Source: Thermodesulfobacteriota bacterium (lineage in GTDB: Bacteria > Desulfobacterota > WTBG01 > CAIYCZ01 > CAIRTM01). Taken from it: 36,693 nt of DNA. The stretch lies in assembly GCA_028282925.1 (NCBI GenBank), contig JANQGV010000259.1:1-36693 (forward strand). The letters are read 5' to 3'. The notes under the pieces are model-generated. The model made no database searches and was not told the DNA's origin. It saw only the letters and a program-made list of their open reading frames with translations. A program made the translations under genes and the position numbers. Position 1 is the stretch's first letter. The number at the start of each line of letters is the position of its first letter. Positions 9,290-18,541 of the stretch are shown here, in pieces.

Positions 9290-10546
9290 ATGCATGATTT
9301 TAAGTACCGGGAAAACGAGTTGTATTGTGAAGACACGATGATCGATGCCATAGCGTGTGACGTGGGCACGCCGTTTTACCTGTACAGTCGCAAGACCCTT
9401 GAGAACCATTTTACCGCTTTTGACGGGGCTTTTGCCGGTACGCAGCATTTAACCTGCTATTCGGTGAAATCCAACTCCAATGTGGCTGTTCTAAGGCTGT
9501 TTGCCCGACTGGGGGCGGGGGTCGACGTGGTGTCGGGGGGTGAGATATATCGAGCGGTCAAGGCCGGTATTCCTGCCGATAAAATCGTCTATTCCGGTGT
9601 GGGGAAAACCCGTGACGAAATTGCCTCTGCACTGGAAACCGACATTCTTATGTTCAACGTTGAGTCGTCCCAGGAACTTGCCCTTATAGACGAAGTTGCC
9701 CGGGAAAAAGGATGTAAGGCCAGAATCGCGCTGCGGGTCAACCCGGATGTAGACCCCAAGACGCATCCGTATATTTCAACGGGGCTGAAGAAAAACAAGT
9801 TCGGAATCAAGATCGAAGACGCCCTGGAAGAGTATAAACAGGCCGTCCAAAAAGAACATATTGAGGTTGTGGGTGTGGACTGTCACATCGGGTCGCAGAT
9901 TACCGAGGTGAGCCCTTTTGTGGACGCCCTGAAGCGGGTCAAGAAGTTTGTTGCCCAGTTGCAGCAGGAGGGAATATCAATCCGGTATGTGGATATCGGC
10001 GGGGGGCTGGGGATTACCTATGATAATGAGTCTCCGCCGCATCCCCAGGAATATGCAGAAGCAATTATCAGCGAACTGGGCAATGAGCCGTATACACTTA
10101 TTATGGAGCCCGGCCGTGTTATCGCCGGAAACGCCGGAATACTGGTGACGCGGGTGCTGTTTACCAAGCAGTCGGGGGCAAAAAAATTTATTATTGTTGA
10201 TGCAGGTATGAACGACCTTGTACGGCCGAGCCTGTATGATGCCTATCACGGTATCAGCCCGGTTAAAAACCGGGACCGTGCTACGGTCACGGCCGACATT
10301 GTGGGACCCATTTGTGAAACCGGCGATTTTATTGCGCGCGGACGATCCGTACCCGATTTTGCCGAGGGCGAGTTGATTGCCGTTATGAGCGCCGGGGCCT
10401 ATGGTTTTACCATGTCGTCTAATTATAATTCGCGTCCCCGGGTGGCCGAAGTGCTTGTGGACGGTGATCGTTACCATGTGATACGGGCACGGGAGACGTT
10501 GGAAGATCTGGTACGGCTCGAGCAGATACCGGAGCACCTGCAATAG
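9290..10546 (+). CDS. lysA: Diaminopimelate decarboxylase
   Basis: This PLP enzyme of fold type III (alanine-racemase-like barrel) decarboxylates meso-diaminopimelate to L-lysine. The 418 residues contain Lys60 in YSVKSNSN, the probable PLP Schiff-base lysine. Other marks are VDVVSGGEI, HIGSQI, the phosphate-binding GGGLGI, and EPGR followed by the C-terminal beta-domain motif GPICETGD and YNSRPR. Length is normal. The ATG at 9290 has a GAGGGA ribosome site about ten bases upstream. dapF follows after about 30 bases, so the product of the next-but-one enzyme step is made from the same transcript. Confidence 0.97.
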   Translation: MHDFKYRENELYCEDTMIDAIACDVGTPFYLYSRKTLENHFTAFDGAFAGTQHLTCYSVKSNSNVAVLRLFARLGAGVDVVSGGEIYRAVKAGIPADKIVYSGVGKTRDEIASALETDILMFNVESSQELALIDEVAREKGCKARIALRVNPDVDPKTHPYISTGLKKNKFGIKIEDALEEYKQAVQKEHIEVVGVDCHIGSQITEVSPFVDALKRVKKFVAQLQQEGISIRYVDIGGGLGITYDNESPPHPQEYAEAIISELGNEPYTLIMEPGRVIAGNAGILVTRVLFTKQSGAKKFIIVDAGMNDLVRPSLYDAYHGISPVKNRDRATVTADIVGPICETGDFIARGRSVPDFAEGELIAVMSAGAYGFTMSSNYNSRPRVAEVLVDGDRYHVIRARETLEDLVRLEQIPEHLQ

Positions 10547-10576
10547 CCGAATGTCATGAATAAAGGTGTGTATGTC

Positions 10577-11407
10577 ATGGACGGAATACCATTTGTGAAA
10601 ATGAGTGGAAGCGGTAATGATTTTATCATTATCGACAACAGGACCGGAGCGTTTGACCGGGCCAAAACTCCCGATTTCATTAAGGCGGTTTGCGAGCGGA
10701 AAGTGTCTGTGGGGGCCGATGGTCTTATTGTCATAGAGAATGCCGAAACGGCCGATTTTTCATGGAGGTTTTTTAACGCCGACGGCAGCGAAGCCGAAAT
10801 GTGCGGAAACGGCGCCCGATGTACCGCCCGATTTGCATTTCTCAAGGGGATTGCGCCCGCTCAGATGTCTTTTGAAACCATTGCCGGGACTATCCGGGCC
10901 GAAGTCGACGACTCGGAGGTGCGGATTCAGCTCTCCCGGCCCCAGGATTTTTGCATGGATGTTACGCTTGATGTCGACGGACAGCACATGCGTTGCCACA
11001 CCATCAATACCGGCGTGCCTCACGCGGTTTTTGTCGTTGACGACCTTGAGGGAGTGCCGGTACAGACCCTTGGTGAAAAGATCAGGTATCACCGGTACTT
11101 TCAGCCGGCAGGAACCAATGTAAATTTTGTTTTCCATGCCAATGATACTATGATACATATCAGGACGTATGAACGCGGGGTTGAGGGTGAAACCTTTGCC
11201 TGCGGCACCGGCGCGGTAGCGGCCGCCCTTACGGCTATTGCGGGTGGAATGGTTTCCTCGCCGGTACAGATTACAACCCGTAGCGGAGAGGTGCTGACCG
11301 TAGATACCCCGGATACCGCCCCGCCTTTTACCGACGTTTTTCTCACGGGCGGCACCAGGCTTGTTTATGAGGGCTGCATGGGCGAAGAGGCCTACGCTGC
11401 AGGCTGA
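10577..11407 (+). CDS. dapF: Diaminopimelate epimerase
   Basis: This cofactor-independent epimerase interconverts LL- and meso-diaminopimelate, supplying lysine and peptidoglycan. Both catalytic cysteines are present, in MCGNGARC and GETFACGTGAVA, along with the family start FVKMSGSGNDF. I chose the ATG at 10577 (276 residues), which has AAAGGTG about ten bases upstream and yields a normal N terminus. An in-frame ATG at 10556 would add seven residues (MNKGVYV) and has no ribosome site. The C-terminal end (CMGEEAYAAG) is family-like but slightly extended. An 85-base gap then leads to dapA. Confidence 0.95.
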   Translation: MDGIPFVKMSGSGNDFIIIDNRTGAFDRAKTPDFIKAVCERKVSVGADGLIVIENAETADFSWRFFNADGSEAEMCGNGARCTARFAFLKGIAPAQMSFETIAGTIRAEVDDSEVRIQLSRPQDFCMDVTLDVDGQHMRCHTINTGVPHAVFVVDDLEGVPVQTLGEKIRYHRYFQPAGTNVNFVFHANDTMIHIRTYERGVEGETFACGTGAVAAALTAIAGGMVSSPVQITTRSGEVLTVDTPDTAPPFTDVFLTGGTRLVYEGCMGEEAYAAG

Positions 11408-11492
11408 ACAGTACAGAATTTTGAAGAATAGCGGGATTACAACTTCGATTGTTTAGTCCCCATGTGAAAACCAACAAGAGAGGAGAAGTATC

Positions 11493-12365
11493 ATGTTTCA
11501 GGGTTCAATGGTTGCGTTGGTAACACCGTTTAAAAACGGACAGGTTGATGAGGACGGTCTCAGGAACCTTGTTGAGTTCCATATTGCAAACGGGACCGAT
11601 GTTATTTGTCCGTGCGGAACTACCGGTGAATCGGCTACGCTCAGCTTCGACGAGCATCACAGGGTGGTTGATATCGTTGTTAAGGCTGCCGGCGGTAAGG
11701 TGCCGGTGATGGCGGGAACCGGGTCCAACAATACCGAGGAAGCCATCGAGTTGACTCAGCATGCAAAAAAAGCCGGGGCCGACGGATGCCTGCTGATCAC
11801 TCCTTACTACAACAAGCCGACCCAGGAAGGGCTGTATGTGCATTTTAAGGCAATCGCCGAGGCGGTGGATATTCCCCTGGTGCTGTATAATGTGCCCAGC
11901 CGGACCAGCGTCAATATGGAGCCGGCGACCATAGCACGGCTGGCCGAAATTGAAAATGTCGTCGGGATAAAAGAGGCCTCAGGGCTGCTTTCACAGGTGA
12001 GTGAAATCGTTAACCTGTGCGGTGACGATTTTGATGTCATTTCCGGTGATGATGTCAATACCCTGCCGCTGCTCGCCGTGGGAGGCAAGGGGGCTATCTC
12101 GGTTACGGCAAACATTGCTCCGTCTAAAGTGTCTGCCATGGTGCATGCTTTTCAGGACGGCAATCATGATGAAGCCCGCAGGCTGCATCACGAGTTACTG
12201 GAGTTGCACAACTCGATGTTTATCCAGACAAACCCGATTCCGGTCAAGGCCGCCCTTGCCATGATGGGTAAAATTGCTCCGGAAATGCGCCTGCCGCTGA
12301 CCTCTATGCCCGAAGAGTGTAACGAGAGGCTCAAAAAAGTGCTTATAAAGTATAGTCTGATATAA
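11493..12365 (+). CDS. dapA: 4-hydroxy-tetrahydrodipicolinate synthase
   Basis: This enzyme condenses pyruvate with aspartate semialdehyde, the first committed step toward diaminopimelate. The 290-residue barrel has CGTTGESATL (41-50, Thr43/44), TPYYNKPTQEGL (103-114), Tyr132 in VLYNVPSRT and the Schiff-base Lys160 in VVGIKEASG. All three members of the catalytic triad expected of true DapA are therefore visible, which argues against another NAL-superfamily aldolase. A strong AGAGGAGAAG ribosome site lies before ATG 11493. The next gene is not dapB but a foldase. Confidence 0.96.
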   Translation: MFQGSMVALVTPFKNGQVDEDGLRNLVEFHIANGTDVICPCGTTGESATLSFDEHHRVVDIVVKAAGGKVPVMAGTGSNNTEEAIELTQHAKKAGADGCLLITPYYNKPTQEGLYVHFKAIAEAVDIPLVLYNVPSRTSVNMEPATIARLAEIENVVGIKEASGLLSQVSEIVNLCGDDFDVISGDDVNTLPLLAVGGKGAISVTANIAPSKVSAMVHAFQDGNHDEARRLHHELLELHNSMFIQTNPIPVKAALAMMGKIAPEMRLPLTSMPEECNERLKKVLIKYSLI

Positions 12366-12410
12366 GTTGCTTTGGTGGATAATGTTTTATTAACAGAAAG
12401 GAGACGTTGT

Positions 12411-13292
12411 ATGAAAGGTGTTAAAAAAGTCGGGATAGTCATGATGGGTCTTTTTTTCTGCTGCTCCGTAAGCGTTCCAGGGGTATACGGGGCCGGAGAT
12501 AAAGTTCTCGCCAAAGTCGGTACAAAGACCATAACCCAGGCCGACCTGGAAGCCAAAGTAGCCATGCTTCCACCCCAGTTCCGGGCCCGCTATGAGACGC
12601 CGGAAGGCAAGCAGAAGCTTCTGGACCAAACCATCAAGTTCAGCCTGCTTTCCCAGGAGGCCAGGAGCAAAGGGATCCATAAAAAGGATGACGTTGCCAA
12701 AAAGATCGAAGAGATTACCAGTAATATTATTATCCAGGAACTGACCAAGTCGGAAATTTCCGACAAAGTCACCGTGGATGATGCCGCCATAAAAAAATAT
12801 TATAATGAGAACAAGAAAGCGTATCTCAAGCCGGAAAAGGTAAAGGCCAATCTGATCTTTTTCCAGGCCAAGCAGGAAGCATCATCTGCCGACAAAAAGG
12901 TTGCCAAAGAAAAAGCGGAAAAAACCCTCAAGAAACTTAAAAAAGGAGAGGACTTCGAAAAACTGGCCAAGGAGCTTTCCGACGACAAGCGGACCAAACG
13001 CCGCGGCGGCAGTACGGGCTTTTTCTCCAAGGGCAAGCGCATAAAGACCTATGGCGAGCAGTTTGAGCAGAAAGTTTTTGCCATGAAAGTGGGTGACCTG
13101 AGTGATGTTTTTGAGGGCAAGGACGGCTATTATATTATTAAAATCGCCGACAAGAAGGCCGAGAAGCAGCAGAGTCTTGATGAGGTCCGGGCACGTATTG
13201 AGCGGAAAATGAAGCAGGAAAAACAGAAAGAAGCCTATGACACCTATGTTGAGGGGTTGAAGAAGAAATATCCGGTGAAGATTTTCGATTAA
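12411..13292 (+). CDS. Secreted parvulin-type peptidyl-prolyl isomerase (PrsA/SurA-like)
   Basis: This is a 294-residue periplasmic foldase candidate. It starts with a signal peptide (basic start MKGVKKVG, hydrophobic MMGLFFCCSVSV, likely cleavage after GVYG). The N-terminal SurA-like helical part (about 30-125) is followed by a single PPIC/parvulin domain (about 130-235) containing GEDFEKLAKELSDD, RGGSTGFF and the VFEGKDGYYIIKI end, and then a Lys/Glu-rich C-terminal helix. The ATG at 12411 was chosen for its AAAGGAG site nine bases upstream; an earlier TTG at 12372 adds residues with no signal-peptide sense. It follows dapA by 45 bases and ends the operon at a strong terminator. It is expected to help fold exported or outer-membrane proteins. 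Confidence 0.9.
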   Translation: MKGVKKVGIVMMGLFFCCSVSVPGVYGAGDKVLAKVGTKTITQADLEAKVAMLPPQFRARYETPEGKQKLLDQTIKFSLLSQEARSKGIHKKDDVAKKIEEITSNIIIQELTKSEISDKVTVDDAAIKKYYNENKKAYLKPEKVKANLIFFQAKQEASSADKKVAKEKAEKTLKKLKKGEDFEKLAKELSDDKRTKRRGGSTGFFSKGKRIKTYGEQFEQKVFAMKVGDLSDVFEGKDGYYIIKIADKKAEKQQSLDEVRARIERKMKQEKQKEAYDTYVEGLKKKYPVKIFD

Positions 13293-13319
13293 CAGCTCTT
13301 TGTTTTATTTAGAGTAATT

Positions 13320-13352
13320 AAAAAAGGCGGAATAGAGTATTCCGCCTTTTTT
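13320..13352. terminator. Strong bidirectional intrinsic terminator
   Basis: A perfect 15-base stem (13320-13334 with 13338-13352) closes on a GAG loop. Its core GGCGGAATA/TATTCCGCC is flanked by A6 and T6 runs, so it can act in both directions. It lies 27 bases after the foldase stop and closes the long biosynthetic block. Confidence 0.93.
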
Positions 13353-13898
13353 AATTGGGAAAATAACAACTTAGCGGCATAAAAAGCGAGCCTCCCAACA
13401 TGTCGTTAGTTCTTTTTTGTGAAGATTTCAAACACATTTTGGGTCATCCGCTTTTCATGCCGCCGGGTCGGCTCATGGCTTATTGCTGCATAACAAAAAG
13501 AGGTCCAGACCTAAACCATTCATTCTTTATTCGCTTTTGTGTCTTTGTACTCTTTTTTTCAAGTTCTTGTTTTTATGGAGTTCTGTTCCTGGACGCATAC
13601 CGTTGAGAACCATCGCTGCACCATTACTCTTTCCCAGCTCCTTTCCCAATTACGACACGTTCATATGCCTGGTTACATGCCTGCGGCCCAGTTCAAATAC
13701 AGTGTGCCCCCTTTCCTGCTGAAACTTTTATTGTGCTGAGCATTTTATTGTTATATACTATATAAGAGAGTGATGGATCGTTGCCGGGAAGCTCTATTTC
13801 CAGGCTGGTATACAAGTACAGATGACGTATAGGGGCAGACTCCAGATTTCCTTTCAACAACAGCCTTCATTTTTGTGAGCGGATGAACCAGGAGATAT
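13353..13898. other. Intergenic region before the GT-C gene
   Basis: About 545 bases contain no gene I can support. Short open frames on the + strand (for example 13400-13606) are rich in Phe, Cys and Ser, lack ribosome sites and overlap one another. The only signal is a promoter-like pair at 13731-13759. Confidence 0.6.
13731..13759 (+). promoter_or_regulatory. Candidate sigma-70 promoter for the GT-C gene
   Basis: TTGTGC (13731-13736) and TATACT (13754-13759) are 17 bases apart in A+T-rich DNA, about 140 bases before the start codon at 13899. This would give a leader of roughly 130 bases. It is supported only by pattern. Confidence 0.4.
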
Positions 13899-15761
13899 AT
13901 GAAAGATGAAAATGTAACATCAGGGCAATTCAATATAAAATACCTTTTGCTTGTAGCTGCGCTGGTCATGCTTTTTTCTTCAACCTTGATGCTCCGCTAT
14001 GAATCTGCGATAGTTCACGCCCCGATAACCGAGGACGGTTATTATGATTTAACAGTATCCCGCAATATTGCCCTTGGAAAGGGGCTTACCATAGATGGAG
14101 TACATAAAACAAATGGAATCCAGCCCCTGTGGGTTATTCTCCTTGCCCCTGTCTATTGGTTGACAGATGGCGACCACTATAGTTCTCTTCGCTATGTCCT
14201 TTTTGCCCACTGGTTGTTTTATCTTGCTACGGGCTATGTCCTCTGTCTTGTAGGTCGTGACATCTTTCCGCCGGGTGACAAATGCCGTAAGCCCATGGCG
14301 CTTTTTTCACTTCTGATATTTTTATGTTCTTCGTACGCTTTTATAAACCACTTCAATGGTCTTGAAACCGGATGCATGCTTTTTCTCTACTGTTGTGCGT
14401 GGCGTTATTACCAGACACATTTACTCAACACCGTGCCCCAAGCGCTTGTTTTTGGTGGTATTCTCGGTTTGGCGGTGCTGGCCCGAATCGATTGTGTTTT
14501 TCTCGTCCTTTATGTGGTTCTTTTGGATATTATATATCACCGTTTTCTATGGAATAGAATACGCCTTATGCTGACAGTCGCCGGAACAGCCTTCCTGGTA
14601 TCGCTGCCCTGGTGGCTCTACAATTGTATCTATTTCGGTTCACTCATGCCCACGTCAGGATCGGCCCAGCAAGAATTTACCGTTTCCTGGGAGCGTATTG
14701 CATTTGCAATTGTGCAATTATTGAAAATCTGCATCCCTTTCGGCAGCCAAGGCATTATGGAAATTATTACAAATCTCTCTTTTGCAGAAACAGTAAACCG
14801 CCTCATCATCGTCGGCACTATTATTTTATTGCTTGTCCATTATTTAAAAAAGACGTTTGCCCATCGATCACACACCGAGCAGTACAATACTTTAAAACGG
14901 ACAAAGCTTTTCAGCTGTGCAATCCTTGTATCAACTTTGACATTGGTTGCCTGGTACACACTTTCTTCTTTTGCCTGGTACTTTTACGGCCGGTATTTTT
15001 CTCCCGCCCTTCTTCCGGCTGTTTTGTGCCTTTCTTTTATTACCATACAATATATGACACGTGAAACGCTTGGCAGAAGAGATGTCCAACTCGGAATCAT
15101 ACTTTTTTGCGCCATGCTTTTTTTTGTTAAGGGACTATTGATTTCACCCAACGAGAACAGCACGTTTTTTACGCTTTTGAATAAGATACTTTCATTTACC
15201 CTGCAGGGCGCGAGTATTATTGCTATTGTATATACCGTTATACGGCCACAGGACCCGACCTCTTTCTTCAACAGGCATGGCAGACTGAAGCTTCGCGCTT
15301 GTATTTTGTCGATTGGTCTTGCAAGCATGTTGTTTCTCAGCTTTATGAACCTTGTTTTTGCCTGCTGGAATGTGAATGTATCCTCGGGGTGGGGAAAAAG
15401 TATTTTTTATACTGAGCAACTCGCACTCATAAATAGATATGTCCCCCGGGGAGAAAAGGTCGCTGCATTTCAGTCCGGAACATTAGGATACTTCAGAGAA
15501 AATGTTGTGAATCTCGACGGCAAAGTAAACGCCAAGGCACTTATGTATAAAAACGATATTCACAGCTACCTTATCGATTCAGATATCTACTGGTTTTGCG
15601 ACTGGCATCCAACAGCAGTCAAGCACCTCGGAGATCCGCCGTCAGAGAACGGATGGGGTTATGTGGATAAAAAGGGGAGACCCCATTTAGACCCTTTTGC
15701 TTTTGAGCTGTATCATTACCGGAGCCAAGAAGGAGACGCCCTGAACCTCACCAGTCGGTAG
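13899..15761 (+). CDS. Integral membrane GT-C glycosyltransferase-like protein
   Basis: This 620-residue protein has about ten or more hydrophobic segments, beginning with a membrane anchor near residues 12-30. The first large outward loop carries an acidic ITEDGYYDLTVSRNIALGKG followed by TNGIQPLW. This resembles the DDAYYY...NPTNGFHPLW pattern of PMT/ArnT-like (GT-C) lipid-linked sugar transferases, in which the acidic residue is catalytic. The non-membrane C terminus (about 515-620) has AAFQSGTLGYF and NLDGKVN, common in this group. A polyisoprenyl-linked sugar donor is inferred; the acceptor is unknown. The ATG at 13899 follows AGGAGA. The gene stands alone with its own terminator. Its A+T-richer, Phe-rich coding differs from the biosynthetic block and may reflect transfer. 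Confidence 0.8.
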   Translation: MKDENVTSGQFNIKYLLLVAALVMLFSSTLMLRYESAIVHAPITEDGYYDLTVSRNIALGKGLTIDGVHKTNGIQPLWVILLAPVYWLTDGDHYSSLRYVLFAHWLFYLATGYVLCLVGRDIFPPGDKCRKPMALFSLLIFLCSSYAFINHFNGLETGCMLFLYCCAWRYYQTHLLNTVPQALVFGGILGLAVLARIDCVFLVLYVVLLDIIYHRFLWNRIRLMLTVAGTAFLVSLPWWLYNCIYFGSLMPTSGSAQQEFTVSWERIAFAIVQLLKICIPFGSQGIMEIITNLSFAETVNRLIIVGTIILLLVHYLKKTFAHRSHTEQYNTLKRTKLFSCAILVSTLTLVAWYTLSSFAWYFYGRYFSPALLPAVLCLSFITIQYMTRETLGRRDVQLGIILFCAMLFFVKGLLISPNENSTFFTLLNKILSFTLQGASIIAIVYTVIRPQDPTSFFNRHGRLKLRACILSIGLASMLFLSFMNLVFACWNVNVSSGWGKSIFYTEQLALINRYVPRGEKVAAFQSGTLGYFRENVVNLDGKVNAKALMYKNDIHSYLIDSDIYWFCDWHPTAVKHLGDPPSENGWGYVDKKGRPHLDPFAFELYHYRSQEGDALNLTSR

Positions 15762-15822
15762 GCTGGGTTGAATAACAATGAAACCCAAGCATGTCTGTTT
15801 GTAATAAAAAGCTGATTATAAC

Positions 15823-15848
15823 GGCGGAATATTTATTCTACCCTTTTT
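15823..15848 (+). terminator. Imperfect intrinsic terminator after the GT-C gene
   Basis: An imperfect stem, GGCGGAATA paired with TATTCTACC around a TT loop (15823-15842), is followed by C and T5. It has one mismatch and one G-U pair. It lies 62 bases after the stop and shares its core with the terminator at 13320 and the one at 18542. Confidence 0.6.
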
Positions 15849-15968
15849 AAGTGTACATCCAGACTTGATCTTACAATCGTGTCAAAGAAGTTTGTACTTG
15901 TTTTGTCAAAAAACGATATTATTTTAAATGAAGTAATGTGGAAAACAGTGTTTTTTTACAGTGCTCGT

Positions 15969-16012
15969 GATAACTAAGTGTTTGAAAAAACACATATTTT
16001 GATATAGTTATC
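15969..16012. promoter_or_regulatory. Nested palindrome, possible operator or cruciform
   Basis: GATAACTA (15969-15976) is inverted as TAGTTATC (16005-16012). Between them, GTGTTT and AAACAC form a second stem. No T-tract follows, so it is not an obvious terminator. It may be a protein-binding site for the downstream transcription unit, but nothing proves this. Confidence 0.3.
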
Positions 16013-16108
16013 GCTTCTGTACCCTTTCCCATTTAAAAACTCCCACACTCTATTGATCAGTTCAGCACGTTAACAATCTTCCTTTATGGTTTATCTTGTA
16101 CTATCCCA

Positions 16109-16122
16109 CAAGACATGTCTTG
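16109..16122. promoter_or_regulatory. Perfect 14-base palindrome, operator-like
   Basis: CAAGACATGTCTTG reads the same on both strands. It lies about 110 bases upstream of a sigma-54-like promoter, a distance usual for enhancer-binding activator sites. The link is inference from position. Confidence 0.35.
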
Positions 16123-16230
16123 CAAAGCGGGACAAATCTTGCCTTGCCGATTGACCTCCCAGGTCTCCAATATTTTTATATTTATTTGATTTTGCATTAC
16201 ATTTTACTAGAGCTTATCTTTATTTGAAAT

Positions 16231-16246
16231 TGGCACAATAAAAGCA
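16231..16246 (+). promoter_or_regulatory. Sigma-54-like promoter
   Basis: TGGCACAATAAAAGCA matches the -24 box TGGCAC exactly and keeps the invariant GC of the -12 box at the correct ten-base spacing, although the usual TT before it is AA. It lies 78 bases before the carbonic anhydrase remnant and would read through it into the chemotaxis receptor gene. Confidence 0.5.
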
Positions 16247-16308
16247 ATACATGGTCGAAAGAGTGTAAGTAACTGTTGCCAACCAAACACCGGGGAGAGG
16301 AGAAGGGT

Positions 16309-16664
16309 ATGAAACGAACACATTTTATTATGTATGACATTTATTTTTATAAACACCGTGGTCTATGCGTCGGGGGGCTTCAACCGGTCGTGGAAGCGCA
16401 TGAGTCCAGATGAAGCCCTGTCATTTCTGAAATCCGGCAACAAGTCGTTACCTTCAGGGTTCTCAGCAAGGCCACATAGCACCCGCGGAACGTAACAAGT
16501 GGCTTGCCGGCCGGGATCCTGTGGCGACGGTTGTTTGCTGTTCTGATTCCCGGGTAATGCCCGGCAAAATATTCGATGCCGGCATTTCCGACATCTTTGC
16601 AATTGAGGTTGCCGGCAACGTGCTCACCAGTCGGTGCAGCCGCAACGAGCGGTATACCCGGTAG
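16309..16664 (+). pseudogene. Remnant of a secreted beta-carbonic anhydrase, frameshifted and truncated
   Basis: Three reading-frame pieces together resemble a periplasmic beta-class carbonic anhydrase. MKRTHFIM starts at 16309 after a GGAGAGGAGAAGGG ribosome region. A shifted frame from 16334 gives a signal-like TFIFINTVVYASGG and then SPDEALSFLKSGNKS, the family's N-terminal helix. A third frame from 16494 gives [22 protein letters not shown] and [10 protein letters not shown], which carry the zinc Cys and the Asp-Arg dyad. Homology stops after AGNV, so the second zinc site (HxxC) and the C-terminal half are missing. At least two frameshifts plus a 3' deletion make it inactive. The good ribosome site and sigma-54-like promoter suggest it was once expressed. 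Confidence 0.8.
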
Positions 16665-16740
16665 ATGGTGGACTGCTCTTGTTGTCGGATTACTACTCAT
16701 TGCAGGCATTGGAGCGTATATTAATAAAGGAGGAAGCAAT

Positions 16741-18351
16741 ATGATACTCATTAACAGAATGAAGGTGGGTACCCGGATTTTCAGTCTTTCAGCAGTCTTG
16801 TTGGCCCTGCTGGCAGGCACTGCTTTTTACAGTTACACCAGCATGCGTAGTATCGGACTTGAAATTATGGGGATCGCAGAGCAGAACATCCCCCTTGCCG
16901 AGGCTGTTACCGCAGTGGCTATCAACCAGCTTGAGCAGGCCATCTGGTTTGAACGGGGGTTGAAGTTCGGCGGAATGAAAAATGCAAGCGGTATACGCCG
17001 TGCCTTGGAGGAGTTTAACGGACATAACGAGATGGTAGACAAGGAAATTCTGCACGGAGAAACGATCGCTGAAGAAATGATCGAAAAGGCTTATTCCGAA
17101 GAGATGCGCCGGGAGGGTAAATACGCCCTTGATACACTAAAAACAATCGACAAGCACCATGACGAGTACATGGAACAGGCCGACAAGGTATTTGGTATGC
17201 TGGTGACCGGCAATCTGCGCGGGGCAGAAGCGCTGGGTGAAAAAGTGGAGCAAATGGAGGAAGCCCTGGACCATGAAGTGGAAAGTTTTCTGGTGGAGGT
17301 CGAGAAGTTTACGGAAGAAGCCGCCCGAGCGGCCGAAGAACACGAAATACAGGCACAGCAGGTCATACTGATTATCAGCATATGCGCTTTTCTGCTGGGT
17401 TTGGTCCTTGCCCTGCTGATTACGCGGAGCATTACCAGTGTGCTCCGTGATATCGGCATGGTCGCCGAGAATGTGGCATCAGCCAGTCAGCAGATGAGTT
17501 CCAGTTCCGAACAACTTTCCCAGGGAGCAACAGAGCAGGCATCTTCGGTTGAGGAGGCATCTTCTTCTATAGAGCAGATGTCGGCCAACATTCGGCAGAA
17601 TGCCGATAATGCCCACCAGACAGAAAAGATATCCGCCCAGGCTTCAGAGGACGCCGGGGAAAGCGGCAAGGCTGTCAGTGATGCCGTGCAGGCCATGAAA
17701 CAGATTGCCGAAAAGATTTCCATTGTGGAAGAGATCTCCCGGCAGACAAATCTTCTGGCCTTGAATGCCGCCATTGAAGCGGCCCGGGCCGGAGATGCCG
17801 GAAAGGGTTTTGCCGTTGTCGCGGCTGAAGTCCGAAAACTTGCCGAGCGCAGCCAGACTGCAGCAGCAAAAATATCGGAGCTTTCGGGAAATTCAGTTGC
17901 TGTTGCCGAGCATGCCGGTACCCTTCTGGAAAAACTTGTGCCGGACATCGGCAAGACTGCTGAGTTGGTGGCGGAGATCAGTGCAGCCTGCAGCGAGCAG
18001 AGCTCGGGGGTTGAACAGATCAATAAGGCCATGCAGCAGCTTGATCAGGTTGTTCAGGAAAATGCTTCGGCTGCCCAAGAATCGGCTTCAACCGCCGAAG
18101 AACTTTCTTCCCAGGCAGAGCAGCTTAATGAGTCGGTGACATCTCTTATCGGTACAAAAAAATTAAACAGTGGATATGGTGCCCCCAGAGGTGAAAGTCG
18201 GATACGAGTCAGGAGCAGATTAACCGGTCCAGGAATAGCACGTCAGCAAACAAAACAGTTAAGCCAGGGCGGCTCTCAAAAAGGTGTAAGCCTAAACATG
18301 GCCGAGAGTAGAACCCCGCCGGATGAAGACGGCGACTTTGAGAAATATTAA
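16741..18351 (+). CDS. Methyl-accepting chemotaxis protein
   Basis: This is a membrane chemoreceptor of 536 residues that would signal to a CheA/CheW array. TM1 spans about 13-30. A mostly helical periplasmic ligand-binding region (about 31-207) resembles a four-helix bundle. TM2 spans about 208-227. There is no clear HAMP domain before the long coiled-coil signalling domain (about 240-470), whose hairpin tip [20 protein letters not shown] (331-350) is the invariant CheA/CheW contact. The tail is polar and ends GDFEKY. ATG 16741 was chosen for the AAAGGAGG site just upstream. The frame is open back to 16576, but that extension (including a hydrophobic [13 protein letters not shown]) crosses the carbonic anhydrase remnant and is probably debris. 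The ligand is unknown. Confidence 0.93.
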   Translation: MILINRMKVGTRIFSLSAVLLALLAGTAFYSYTSMRSIGLEIMGIAEQNIPLAEAVTAVAINQLEQAIWFERGLKFGGMKNASGIRRALEEFNGHNEMVDKEILHGETIAEEMIEKAYSEEMRREGKYALDTLKTIDKHHDEYMEQADKVFGMLVTGNLRGAEALGEKVEQMEEALDHEVESFLVEVEKFTEEAARAAEEHEIQAQQVILIISICAFLLGLVLALLITRSITSVLRDIGMVAENVASASQQMSSSSEQLSQGATEQASSVEEASSSIEQMSANIRQNADNAHQTEKISAQASEDAGESGKAVSDAVQAMKQIAEKISIVEEISRQTNLLALNAAIEAARAGDAGKGFAVVAAEVRKLAERSQTAAAKISELSGNSVAVAEHAGTLLEKLVPDIGKTAELVAEISAACSEQSSGVEQINKAMQQLDQVVQENASAAQESASTAEELSSQAEQLNESVTSLIGTKKLNSGYGAPRGESRIRVRSRLTGPGIARQQTKQLSQGGSQKGVSLNMAESRTPPDEDGDFEKY

Positions 18352-18541
18352 ATAATAAGCGCTTTCAAACTATGGCGGTAGAAACCATTACGGAAACAAA
18401 AAAGTACTTAAGACGTTAAACCGGTGGGTGAAGTATTTGCACCGGGTACATGAAGGAGACGCCTTAAAAAAGTAAAACAGTAGAACAGAATGCATATGTG
18501 CTGACGCTGGGTTTCGATTCTCGACCCGACCCTGTACACGT

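Larger units (their letters stand above)
15762..16308. other. A+T-rich intergenic region with palindromes and promoter
   Basis: These 547 bases hold no gene. They contain a terminator-like hairpin for the upstream gene, two operator-like palindromes and a sigma-54-like promoter, described separately. No open frame here has a ribosome site. Confidence 0.6.

Noticed and set aside
13400-13739. Overlapping short + strand frames before the GT-C gene
   Set aside because: No ribosome sites, biased Phe/Cys/Ser composition, and three frames overlap with none preferred.
15747-16635. Exact 13-base direct repeat CTCACCAGTCGGT at 15747-15759 and 16623-16635, the second at the carbonic anhydrase break
   Set aside because: About ten such 13-base matches are expected by chance in a window this size, so it is weak evidence for recombination.
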